Below, piece by piece: positions 1-6,969 of a stretch of DNA of 64,000 bases. The DNA is from Sinomonas sp. ASV486 (lineage in GTDB: Bacteria > Actinomycetota > Actinomycetes > Actinomycetales > Micrococcaceae). The notes under the pieces were generated by a model, which was not told the origin of the DNA, did not search any database, and saw only the letters and a program-made list of their open reading frames with translations. Made by a program: the position numbers and the translations under genes. The stretch covers positions 96,921-160,920 of the forward strand of contig NZ_JAVFJK010000004.1 of NCBI RefSeq assembly GCF_030908215.1, written 5' to 3'. The number at the start of each line of letters is the position of its first letter. The first letter of the stretch is position 1.

Positions 1-60
1 GTATGGGCCCCCCCCCCCGCGGGGGGGGGCCCCCCGGGGGGGGCCCCCCGCCGTCGTGCG
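1..60. repeat. G/C-only palindromic tract at window edge
   Basis: Positions 5-50 consist only of alternating G and C runs (up to 11 C and 9 G in a row), followed at 50-60 by the sequence GCCGTCGTGCG. That last element is the 3' arm of the ACGACGG hairpins seen at gene ends elsewhere in the window (for example 57494-57540). The tract may therefore be the terminator hairpin of a gene to the left. The very long homopolymers also look like a contig-edge sequencing or assembly artefact. No coding potential. Confidence 0.6.
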
Positions 61-138
61 GGTCTTTGGGCCTTGGCCGCACGCCCCCGTGCCGGACAGA
101 ATGGGGGCGGCATCTACCGCTTCGTGAGAGGGAGTCCC

Positions 139-921
139 ATGACTCGAACATCTGTGGTCACCGGCGCCGCCTCGGGCATCGGCAAGGCAACCAAGCAACT
201 GCTTGAGCAGCGGGGAGAACGCGTCATCGGCGCCGACATCCGCGATGCGGAGGTGGTCGCCGATCTGTCGGAGCCGGCGGGCCGGGCCGCGCTGGTCGAG
301 GAGGTGCGCCGGCTCAGCGGCGGCTCGATCGATGCCGTCTACGCCGTGGCGGGGCTGGCCACCGCCACCGTCGCCACCGTGGCCGTGAACTTCTTCGGCA
401 CCGTCGCAACGCTCGAAGGCCTCCGACCGCTCCTCCTCGGCTCCCCCGCGCCGCGGGCTGTGCTCGTGTCCTCGATGGCCGCCCTCATGCCCAGCGATGA
501 GGAACTCGTCGCCCTGCTCACCGCCGGAGACGAGCAGACGGCGCTGGCCCGCGCCGAAATCCTCGCCAAGGAGCCCGCGACCACGGGCCGGCTCATCTAT
601 GCCTCCACCAAGCTCGCGCTCTCGCGGTGGGTCCGCAGGCAGGCCTCCACCTCGCAGTGGGCTGGCGAAGGGATCCCGCTCAACGCCGTGGCCCCCGGCG
701 TCATCTCCACCCCCATGACGGCCGATCTCATCGCGACGGACGAGGGACGGGTGGGCCTGCTGAAGGCGGTGCCCATGCCACTGAACGGCATCGCCGAGCC
801 GGTAGTCGTTGCCCAGGCGCTGGCCTGGCTCGGGAGCGTGGAGAACACGCACCTGTGCGGGCAGATCGTCTACGTCGACGGCGGCAGCGACGTCGTCCTG
901 CGGGGCGACTCCGTCTGGTAA
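139..921 (+). CDS. SDR-family NAD(P)-dependent oxidoreductase
   Basis: A 260-residue classical short-chain dehydrogenase that should oxidise or reduce a hydroxyl/carbonyl group with NAD(H) or NADP(H) in the cytoplasm. Visible are the Rossmann motif TGAASGIG (residues 8-15), a VNFFGTV segment (about 83-89), the catalytic Ser near 111-112 and the YASTK motif (Tyr154, Lys158), ending with a typical YVDGGS segment. The ATG at 139 follows GAGAGGGAG; an in-frame ATG at 73 has no ribosome site and adds low-complexity residues. A weak TTGGCC-18-CAGAAT promoter lies at 73-102. It converges on the amidase gene of the next cluster, so it may or may not share its pathway. The overall look resembles 3-alpha-hydroxysteroid dehydrogenase-type SDRs, but the substrate is not predictable. 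Confidence 0.88.
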   Translation: MTRTSVVTGAASGIGKATKQLLEQRGERVIGADIRDAEVVADLSEPAGRAALVEEVRRLSGGSIDAVYAVAGLATATVATVAVNFFGTVATLEGLRPLLLGSPAPRAVLVSSMAALMPSDEELVALLTAGDEQTALARAEILAKEPATTGRLIYASTKLALSRWVRRQASTSQWAGEGIPLNAVAPGVISTPMTADLIATDEGRVGLLKAVPMPLNGIAEPVVVAQALAWLGSVENTHLCGQIVYVDGGSDVVLRGDSVW

Positions 922-1008
922 GCCGCAGGGAGGCGGCAAGGCGACCACGCGCCGTCGTCCGGGCTGCTCAATGGCGAACCCGTCATGTCCCTGAAGTAGG
1001 CCGGACGT

Positions 1009-1059
1009 ACGACGGCCCGTACCCGCCCTGTTCAGAGGCGGGCGGGCACGTGCCGTCGT
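1009..1059. terminator. Bidirectional ACGACGG-type hairpin
   Basis: ACGACGGC (1009-1016) pairs with GCCGTCGT (1052-1059), with further GC pairing of CCCGCC and GGCGGG inside. It lies between two convergent genes and can serve both. A 26-nt stretch at 939-964, just after the SDR gene, is identical to 9802-9827 and is another copy of the same stem arm. There is no U-tract. Confidence 0.6.
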
Positions 1060-1067
1060 GCGTCGCG

Positions 1068-1628
1068 TCAACTCGCGCGGGTCAGCAGGTCCGCTGCCGA
1101 GACGACCTCGCACATGGGCGAGAGCATCTGCATGAGTGCGAGCGCCTGCTCGTGGGCCTCGTCGGTCGCCCCGGCGCACGCGTCACGGACCACTGTGACG
1201 AAGCGACCGGCATCGGCGGCAGACAGAGCCGTCGACAGGACACAGCAGTCGGTGGCCACTCCGGCGAGGATCATCCTCTGCCCGATCGGGACCTGCGAGG
1301 CCAGTTCCGGACCCCATTTGCTGAAGGTCGGCGCATCGATGACACGGGCGCCTTGCGGGAGCTCCGAGACGAAGTCCCACTCGGGCGCCTCCGCTGGGAG
1401 GCGTGTGTCCGGCCACCGGTCGTAGTATGCCGACCACGAGCCTTCCTCATCGCCGTCGCGGACGAAGCGCGTGTAGACGATCGGGGTCGCCAGCGATTCT
1501 TCCAACGAGACGATGGCCTTGGCCGCCTGGTCGAAGCGCGGCACGTGCCAGACAGTCGTGTCGCGGAAGACCCGCTGCATGTCGATCACCACGAGTGTGC
1601 CCGCCGGACCTGCGCCTGCCGTGCTCAC
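1068..1628 (-). CDS. Isochorismatase-fold cysteine amidohydrolase
   Basis: A 186-residue cysteine hydrolase of the isochorismatase superfamily, which includes nicotinamidase, maleamate amidase and RutB. These enzymes mostly cut C-N bonds of small amides or ureido acids. The catalytic triad is visible as Asp16 (VVIDMQ), Lys104 (TFSKWG) and Cys129 (GVATDCCV). The start is GTG, overlapping the permease stop by four bases (GTGA), so the two are translationally coupled; longer upstream frames would run through the permease gene. As the last gene of the leftward arm of a catabolic cluster with a flavin monooxygenase, it is a good candidate for releasing ammonia from a ring-opened amide. The substrate is inferred from context only. 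Confidence 0.88.
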   Translation of the reverse strand: MSTAGAGPAGTLVVIDMQRVFRDTTVWHVPRFDQAAKAIVSLEESLATPIVYTRFVRDGDEEGSWSAYYDRWPDTRLPAEAPEWDFVSELPQGARVIDAPTFSKWGPELASQVPIGQRMILAGVATDCCVLSTALSAADAGRFVTVVRDACAGATDEAHEQALALMQMLSPMCEVVSAADLLTRAS

Positions 1629-3058
1629 AGGGTCTGCGCCTGAGGGCTGCCGTCGAGGAGCTCGTGGCCCGAGAGGCGGCGGAGGCGGTAGGTGGCGAAG
1701 TAGACCAGTGCCGCCACAGCTGCGCCGACGTAGTAGGAGAGGTCGCCGATCTGGGGGAACGCCGCAGCGATCGGCCCTGTGTAGATCGAGGACATCCAGA
1801 AGGGGGAGGAGAGGACGACGCCCGCAGCCCAGGCGACGAAGCCCCATTCGACCTTGCGCTTCTTGTCGAAGAGCTCACGCAGGCCGCGGTCGGTGCGCCG
1901 GCCACCGAAGAGATAATCGCACACGAGGACGGCAACGTAGGGGGCGATGCAGTAGGCAGTCAGGTTGAGGAAGGCCGTGAAGCCCTCATTGAACCCATTC
2001 TGGCCCCAGAGGGCCACAAGGTAGGAGGCCACGCAGATCACGACGACGCCGATGTGACGCTTGACCGGGATGCCCATGGTCTGGATTGAGATCGCGCCAC
2101 CGTAGACGTTCAGGAAGTTCTGCGTGAACGAGGACAGGGCGACGATGCCGAGGCCGATCGGGGCCCAAGGGCCCATGAGCTCCTTGAGCGCGCCGATGCT
2201 GTCCGTCGCAGTCGCGGCCGATCCAAGGACCGTGCCGAGTACGCCCATCCAGACCATCGTCACGGAGTTGCCGAGCATGGTTGCCCACCCTGCTCCGCGC
2301 CGGTTGCCCGGCGTGTTCGGGAGATAACGGGAGTAGTCGGAGGCGAACGGCATCCACGCGACGATGAACGAGAAGAACCAGCCGAAGAAGACGATCCAGC
2401 CGCCCACGCCGTTGAAGCCCTCCGCTGCGGTGTTGACCTCGTTGACGATGTGGCCGTTGGCGGCCGCGACGATGGTGATGAAGACGAAGCCAATGACGAG
2501 CACGAACGAGAGGATCCGCTGGAGGAAATGGATCAGGTTGTACCCGATCACCGCGACAGCTAGCTGGATGCCCATCAGGATCAGCGACGACACCCAGAAG
2601 GGGATGTCGGTCAGCAGGGCGATGGCCTGCCCGCCGAGGATGACCGTCACGGCAGCCCAGCCAATGCCAGCGAACACGTTGACGTAGGCGACGGGGAAGA
2701 GGTTACCCACGAAGCCCAAGGGCCCTCGACCCTGCATCTGCTGGGGTACGCCAAGACGCACGCCCATGGCCGAGAGATAGCCCATCCCCGCGGAGGAGAT
2801 GACGCCCGCGAGGACGATCGCGAGCACGGCTGCCCAGAACGGGAGCCCGAAGTACGTCGCACTGAAACCCAGGACGACGATGGGGAAGTTCATGCCGGCG
2901 GCAAACCAGAGGAAGAACTGGGAGCGAGGCCTTCCATGACGCTCGACGTCGGGGATGTGTTCGACGCCGTACGGCTCAATCTTGGTGAGGCTGTCGCGGT
3001 AGCCGCGGTCTTCGGCGATGCTGTCTTCGCTGACTGCACGCATGGTGTCAGGGCTCAT
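1625..3058 (-). CDS. NCS1-family nucleobase/heterocycle permease
   Basis: A 477-residue polytopic membrane protein (about 12 transmembrane segments) of the nucleobase:cation symporter-1 family, which takes up cytosine, purines, allantoin, hydantoins or pyridoxine-like compounds. Family features include an N-terminal charged segment with IEPYGVEHIP (about residues 27-36), a glycine-rich QGRGPLGFVGN loop and the central FASDYSRYLP motif. ATG 3058 follows CCTTAGGAC, a good ribosome site. It sits between the flavin reductase fusion and the amidase and is the likely importer of the compound degraded by this cluster. The family assignment is firm and points to an N-heterocycle; the exact ligand cannot be read from sequence. 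Confidence 0.9.
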   Translation of the reverse strand: MSPDTMRAVSEDSIAEDRGYRDSLTKIEPYGVEHIPDVERHGRPRSQFFLWFAAGMNFPIVVLGFSATYFGLPFWAAVLAIVLAGVISSAGMGYLSAMGVRLGVPQQMQGRGPLGFVGNLFPVAYVNVFAGIGWAAVTVILGGQAIALLTDIPFWVSSLILMGIQLAVAVIGYNLIHFLQRILSFVLVIGFVFITIVAAANGHIVNEVNTAAEGFNGVGGWIVFFGWFFSFIVAWMPFASDYSRYLPNTPGNRRGAGWATMLGNSVTMVWMGVLGTVLGSAATATDSIGALKELMGPWAPIGLGIVALSSFTQNFLNVYGGAISIQTMGIPVKRHIGVVVICVASYLVALWGQNGFNEGFTAFLNLTAYCIAPYVAVLVCDYLFGGRRTDRGLRELFDKKRKVEWGFVAWAAGVVLSSPFWMSSIYTGPIAAAFPQIGDLSYYVGAAVAALVYFATYRLRRLSGHELLDGSPQAQTL

Positions 3059-3077
3059 GATTGTCCTAAGGTTGGAA

Positions 3078-3092
3078 GCGCACATTGTGCGC
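3078..3092. promoter_or_regulatory. 15-bp palindrome upstream of NCS1 permease
   Basis: GCGCACA-T-TGTGCGC is a perfect inverted repeat with one central base, 20 bp upstream of the permease start, in the 101-bp gap after the flavin-reductase gene. It could be an operator or a small mRNA hairpin tuning permease expression. Confidence 0.45.
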
Positions 3093-3159
3093 TGCTTTCT
3101 GAGCAGTTTCGGCTGGGGTGGCCATGTTCCCCTGCAACGGTGCTGGCCACCTCGGCTTT

Positions 3160-4110
3160 CTACAGTTCGACGAGCTGGGCGCCGTCGAAGAAGTGGCCGG
3201 CCTTGTAGACCATAGGCGCGGCGTCGGCAACCTCCGCGTGGCGTACGCGCCCGACGAAGATCGTGTGGGTCTTGGCCTGGAATCGCTCCTTGATCTCGGC
3301 CTCTAGACAGGCACCGGACCGGTCGATGAGCGGTGACCCGTTGGGGCCGGCGTGCCAATCGAGGTCCGCGAACTTGTCCGCTGCCTTTGAGGCGAAGGTC
3401 CGCACCGTAGCGAACTGCTCATTGCTGAGGATGTTGATACCCAGGTGACTCGACTGGAAGAGCGCAGAGTACGTTGATGATGTCTTCTGGACACAGACCA
3501 GCACGAGCGGCGGGTCGAGGGAGATCGAAGCGAAGGAATTCGCCGCGAGACCGCGCGGGGTACCCGTCTCATCGACAGTCGTCACCACGGTGACTCCCGT
3601 AATGAACTGTCGGTTGAAGCCCTTCATCACGTCCTGCATGAGGGTACCGGCGAACTCGTCCACGACGACGTCGGGGATCTCGTCCTCGAAGGCAGATCCA
3701 AGAGACGGGACCCCGAGATGAGCCAGGAGCTCACCCGCGTCCCACGTGACGCGCTCGGAGGCGATGCGGCCATCGCGAAGCGTCAGGGCATTGGACCCGT
3801 GGGTGACGACGCGGCGGCCCGTGGGCGGCACTCCTCGGAGCGGATTCGCGAACGTGCCGGTGGACGTCCAGAAGACTGCCATGTCGTCGCCGTTGGTGAT
3901 GACCTTGTCGATGCGGGTCGCGAGATCAGGGAACGCCACCCTGACGTCCAGGATCTCCTGCTTGAGCTCCTTCAGGCCCGTGGCCTTCTGCGTTCCCGTG
4001 CTCTCGCGCCGGTAGTCGTCCGTGACTATCGCATCGAAGGCATCAACGTTGCCTTCATCCCAGGCTGCCGTCCAAGCTGCTGTGACGCTGTGATTGATCG
4101 TCTGTTGCAT
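3160..4110 (-). CDS. SnoaL-like cyclase / flavin reductase fusion protein
   Basis: A 316-residue two-domain protein. Residues about 8-135 resemble SnoaL-like polyketide/ester cyclases (AAWTAAWDEGNVDAFD, then a cone-fold pattern ending ERVTWDAGELLAHLGV). Residues about 160-316 are a flavin-reductase-like FMN/NAD(P)H domain of the HpaC/RutF type (TGVTVVTT, GLAANSFASISLDPPLV, LGINILS). The C-terminal half should supply reduced flavin to the luciferase-like monooxygenase encoded at 8682-9761. The N-terminal half may bind or cyclise the product, or only mediate assembly. A Met ten residues upstream exists, but the start at 4110 lies exactly six bases after a -10 box, which favours it and predicts a leaderless mRNA. 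This fusion is unusual: flavin reductases of this class usually stand alone. Confidence 0.85.
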   Translation of the reverse strand: MQQTINHSVTAAWTAAWDEGNVDAFDAIVTDDYRRESTGTQKATGLKELKQEILDVRVAFPDLATRIDKVITNGDDMAVFWTSTGTFANPLRGVPPTGRRVVTHGSNALTLRDGRIASERVTWDAGELLAHLGVPSLGSAFEDEIPDVVVDEFAGTLMQDVMKGFNRQFITGVTVVTTVDETGTPRGLAANSFASISLDPPLVLVCVQKTSSTYSALFQSSHLGINILSNEQFATVRTFASKAADKFADLDWHAGPNGSPLIDRSGACLEAEIKERFQAKTHTIFVGRVRHAEVADAAPMVYKAGHFFDGAQLVEL

Positions 4111-4116
4111 GCCAAA

Positions 4117-4145
4117 ACCGTACGACGTGATGTGATGCACGTCAA
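4117..4145 (-). promoter_or_regulatory. Leaderless-type promoter of the leftward catabolic arm
   Basis: TTGACG (4140-4145), a 17-bp spacer and TACGGT (4117-4122), then six bases to the ATG at 4110. Transcription would begin at or next to the start codon. Confidence 0.7.
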
Positions 4146-4191
4146 CACTCTTCTAAATTTTCCCGTGTTTGCAAGGCTTTTAGTCTTCCTC

Positions 4192-4221
4192 TTGACGTAG
4201 TCCTTGTATGCAACCTAGGTT
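4192..4221 (+). promoter_or_regulatory. Leaderless-type promoter of the GntR gene
   Basis: TTGACG (4192-4197), an 18-bp spacer and TAGGTT (4216-4221), then six bases to the ATG at 4228. It is divergent from the promoter at 4117-4145; the two -35 boxes are about 46 bp apart. Confidence 0.7.
4204..4213. promoter_or_regulatory. Candidate GntR operator
   Basis: TTGTATGCAA lies between the -35 and -10 boxes of the GntR promoter and resembles the TTGTATACAA-type sites bound by FadR/FCD regulators. A second, related TTGATGCATGCAA element spans the start codon (4221-4233). Binding here would block the regulator's own promoter and perhaps the divergent one. Confidence 0.5.
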
Positions 4222-4227
4222 TGATGC

Positions 4228-4923
4228 ATGCAAGAGATGGTGCAACTTCGTCCCGAGGACCGAGCTACAAGAGAAGAGCCAACCCTCTTGGACAAGCTGC
4301 GCAGGCTTGTCCTGAGCGGGGAGTACCCGCCAGGGGCCCCCCTCCCGGAGATGTTCCTGGCACAGGAGTTCGACGTAAGCAGGACTCCAGTCCGGGAGGC
4401 GCTCAAGCAGCTCGAGAACGAGGGCCTCGTGGAGATCCGCCCAAAGGTCGGCACATTCGTCCGGATCCCCACGCGACGCGAGATCGTCGAGCTGTTCCAG
4501 CTCAAGGAGAGCCTGGAAGGACTCGCCGCCAATCTGTTGGCCAGGCGGGGCCCGGTGCCGGAGATTACAGCGCTTTGGCAGAACATCGAGGCATCTGAGC
4601 GCGCCGAACGGAACCGCGACAGCGGTGCCTATGCCGAACTCGTGCACGACTTCCACTGGACTCTGGTGACAGGCTCCGACAACTCGAAGCTGATCGAGCA
4701 CTACGGGCGGCTTATGAACCAGCTCGCTTACCACCGCATTGTGCTCAAGACCGTCGAGCGTCCTGCGCGGATGCGCGCATCCATCGGGGAGCATCGCGCC
4801 GTTCTGGACGCCGTCGAGGACAAGGACCCTATTGGCGCCGAACTAGCAATGCGCAGCCATGTCAACGCTTCCAGCCTCGCCGCTGCTCGCGAGGAGGACA
4901 CGCAGGAGACCGCGCAAAGCTGA
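4228..4923 (+). CDS. GntR-family (FCD/FadR-type) transcriptional regulator
   Basis: A 231-residue regulator. Residues about 17-82 form the winged helix with the recognition helix SRTPVREALK (51-60) and the wing RPKVGTFVRI. Residues about 90-220 are an all-helical FCD ligand domain with HDFHWTLV and a later conserved His for metal or acid binding. Such proteins are usually repressors released by a carboxylate intermediate. It lies at the centre of the divergent cluster and is followed after 89 bp by the DUF1185 genes, so it very likely controls both arms. Its predicted mRNA is leaderless. Confidence 0.9.
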   Translation: MQEMVQLRPEDRATREEPTLLDKLRRLVLSGEYPPGAPLPEMFLAQEFDVSRTPVREALKQLENEGLVEIRPKVGTFVRIPTRREIVELFQLKESLEGLAANLLARRGPVPEITALWQNIEASERAERNRDSGAYAELVHDFHWTLVTGSDNSKLIEHYGRLMNQLAYHRIVLKTVERPARMRASIGEHRAVLDAVEDKDPIGAELAMRSHVNASSLAAAREEDTQETAQS

Positions 4924-5012
4924 CAGTTCGTCCCTCGCTTCACCCAGCGCCTTGCGCTGCGGTACCGACCGTTTGGCGTCCGCGCCAGATCCACAAGAAA
5001 AGGAGTCGCACC

Positions 5013-5684
5013 ATGTGCTCCGCCGCCCTCTCCGCCCCCGCCAAGGACACCCAACAGGTGGCCACCAACATTGAAGAAGCCGCCCGAACCGTGGGCGTCC
5101 GCAGGATCATCGTCCAACAGGAGGAGATCCTCCGCGACGGCCCCGGTCCCATGATCACGAGCGTCACCCGTGCCGTAGCTGCTGCAGTCATCCGCAACCC
5201 CTGGGCCGGCTCGGACGTCTCGACCGATCTGGCGCCCGAAATGGAACGGATCGCACCCATCCTCGCCAAGGTGCTCACCGACCGTCTCAAGGATGTGCTG
5301 GGCGGAGCTGACGAGATCGAGGCATTCGGGAAGTCGGCCATCGTCGGGCTCGCCGGTGAGACAGAGCACGCCGCAGCCCTCATCCACACGCCCTTCTACG
5401 GGAACCTCGTAAGAGAGTTCCTCGGCGGATCCTCGATCCTCTGCTTCTCTGACGACCGTTCAGAGGCGGGGACGTCGATTGCCGTTCCCATGTGGCACAA
5501 GACCGCAGCCGCCACACGAAGCCATTACCAGACCATCACGCTGAGCGTGAGCGACGCGCCCCATTCGCACGAGATCGTCGTAGTCGCGGCCGCCTCAACC
5601 GGGCCCCGGCCCCATCCGCGCATCGGCGACCGTACGACCGACCGCCCCGTGACCGCTGAAATCCTGGAGGAAATCCTGCCATGA
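5013..5684 (+). CDS. DUF1185 (AA_synth, PF06684) family protein, first copy
   Basis: A 223-residue cytoplasmic protein of the 'amino acid synthesis' family. Structural-genomics work on the family described a variant of the Bacillus chorismate mutase fold; no reaction is established that I can name. Recognisable segments are VRRIIVQQEEIL near residue 30, VIRNPWAGSD (about 59-68), EAFGKSAIVGLAGETEHAAALIHTPFYG (about 102-130; conserved EHxxALIH) and HYQTITLSVSDAPHSHEIVVV. A strong ribosome site AAAAGGAGTC precedes ATG 5013. It overlaps the next copy by four bases (ATGA), so the pair is co-translated and may form a hetero-oligomer. Confidence 0.85.
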   Translation: MCSAALSAPAKDTQQVATNIEEAARTVGVRRIIVQQEEILRDGPGPMITSVTRAVAAAVIRNPWAGSDVSTDLAPEMERIAPILAKVLTDRLKDVLGGADEIEAFGKSAIVGLAGETEHAAALIHTPFYGNLVREFLGGSSILCFSDDRSEAGTSIAVPMWHKTAAATRSHYQTITLSVSDAPHSHEIVVVAAASTGPRPHPRIGDRTTDRPVTAEILEEILP

Positions 5685-6232
5685 AGATCCGCAAGATCGT
5701 CACCCTGTCCGAAGAGACCCTGACCGAGGGCAACCGCCCTGTCTCCCCGGCTGCACGTGTCGCCGTCGCCATCGCCGTCCTGGAGAATCCTTGGGCCGGA
5801 CAGGGCTTCGTCGAGGACCTGACGGACGGCATCGAAGCCACCGCCTCCGATCTGGGCGCGCTCTTGACGCCCAAGGTCGTGGAGGCGCTGGGCGCTCCGA
5901 TTGAGGCCTACGGGAAGGCCGCCATTGTCGGCATCAACGGCGAGATCGAGCACGGGTCGGCCCTCATCCATACGCTGAAGTTTGGCGACCACTACCGTCG
6001 CGCCGCGCAGGCGACCACCCTCCTGCCGGCCGTCGAGAAGCGGGCCGCGGCAGGGACGGTGTTCGACATCCCCATGAAGCACATCACCGACGCGACCATC
6101 CGCTCCCACCACCAGACCGTCGAGGTCAGGATCGCCGACGCACCCCACCCCGGTGAGATCCTCATCGCGCTCGCAGCATCAGCGCAGGGGCGGCCGCAGG
6201 AGCGCCTTGCACCCCTGTCCACCGAGCGGTGA
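5681..6232 (+). CDS. DUF1185 (AA_synth, PF06684) family protein, second copy
   Basis: A 183-residue paralog of the preceding gene with the same landmarks: KIRKIVTLSEETL, VLENPWAGQGF, EAYGKAAIVGINGEIEHGSALIH and HHQTVEVRIADAPHPGEILI. It lacks the first copy's N-terminal extension of about 20 residues and its C-terminal tail. The conserved glutamate/histidine EHGSALIH is kept, so both copies could be active. It shares ATGA overlaps with the genes before and after, placing it firmly in the rightward catabolic operon. Tandem divergent copies suggest two subunits of one enzyme or two successive isomerase-like steps. Confidence 0.85.
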   Translation: MKIRKIVTLSEETLTEGNRPVSPAARVAVAIAVLENPWAGQGFVEDLTDGIEATASDLGALLTPKVVEALGAPIEAYGKAAIVGINGEIEHGSALIHTLKFGDHYRRAAQATTLLPAVEKRAAAGTVFDIPMKHITDATIRSHHQTVEVRIADAPHPGEILIALAASAQGRPQERLAPLSTER

Positions 6233-6969
6233 AGGGCATGTCCACAGTTCCCGTTGTCCTCCTCCACGGCGTCGGCCTCGACTCATCCATGTGGAAGCCT
6301 GTCCAGGAAGCGCTCAGGCGGGAGTCAGTTGCCATGGACCTCCCGGGCCACGGAGAGCAGCCGCCCCTGACGGAGCCGGTGACGCTCGCCGAGATGGCCG
6401 ACGGCGTGCTGGGGCGGCTTCCCGAGCGCGGCCACCTCGTCGGGTTCTCGCTCGGGGCGCTCGTGGCACAGTACATCGCGAGGTTCCACCCTGAGCGTGT
6501 CGAGACGCTGACCTGCGTGAGCTCGGTGTGCGAGCGCACTGACGCCGAGTCCGGCGCCGTCGAGGGCAGGCTCACCGCCGCGGAGGCCGATTTCTCCTCG
6601 AGCACCGAGGCCTCAATCTCACGCTGGTACACGGGAACCGCGGTGCCCGCGGCCCTCGTCGAGGCCACCCGGAGGGTGCTTCGTACCAACGATCCCGAGT
6701 CCTTCCTGCACGCTTATCGCGTGTTCGCACACGGGGACGCGGTCATCGGACCCGAGCTGGGGCGCATCGCCGTCCCGACGCTCGCCGTCACCGGCGAGCT
6801 GGACCCCGGGTCCACCCCGGACATGACCCGACGTCTGGTCGCCGCCATCCCCGGGGCGAGGGCACTCATTGTGCCGGGCGCCCGGCACATGCTTCCCGTT
6901 CAGGATCCCCAAGCCCTGGTCCGGGCGATCAACGAGTTCATCCACGAAACCGAAGGAGTAGTCGCGTGA
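6229..6969 (+). CDS. Alpha/beta hydrolase (enol-lactonase/RutD-like)
   Basis: A 246-residue alpha/beta-hydrolase fold enzyme. The oxyanion motif LLHGVG (about 11-16), nucleophile elbow GFSLGA (Ser74), acid Asp192 (TGELDPG) and His220 (GARHM) form a complete triad. It is sized like 3-oxoadipate enol-lactonases, N-formylmaleamate deformylases and RutD. The GTG at 6229 overlaps the previous stop (GTGA); an in-frame ATG at 6238 is an alternative start. In this cluster it could hydrolyse a lactone, formamide or carbamate produced after ring opening. Confidence 0.88.
   Translation: MKGMSTVPVVLLHGVGLDSSMWKPVQEALRRESVAMDLPGHGEQPPLTEPVTLAEMADGVLGRLPERGHLVGFSLGALVAQYIARFHPERVETLTCVSSVCERTDAESGAVEGRLTAAEADFSSSTEASISRWYTGTAVPAALVEATRRVLRTNDPESFLHAYRVFAHGDAVIGPELGRIAVPTLAVTGELDPGSTPDMTRRLVAAIPGARALIVPGARHMLPVQDPQALVRAINEFIHETEGVVA

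Noticed and set aside
3059-3358. A longer NCS1 permease starting at 3358
   Set aside because: The extra 100 residues are Arg-rich, overlap the flavin reductase gene and have no family match; ATG 3058 has a good ribosome site.
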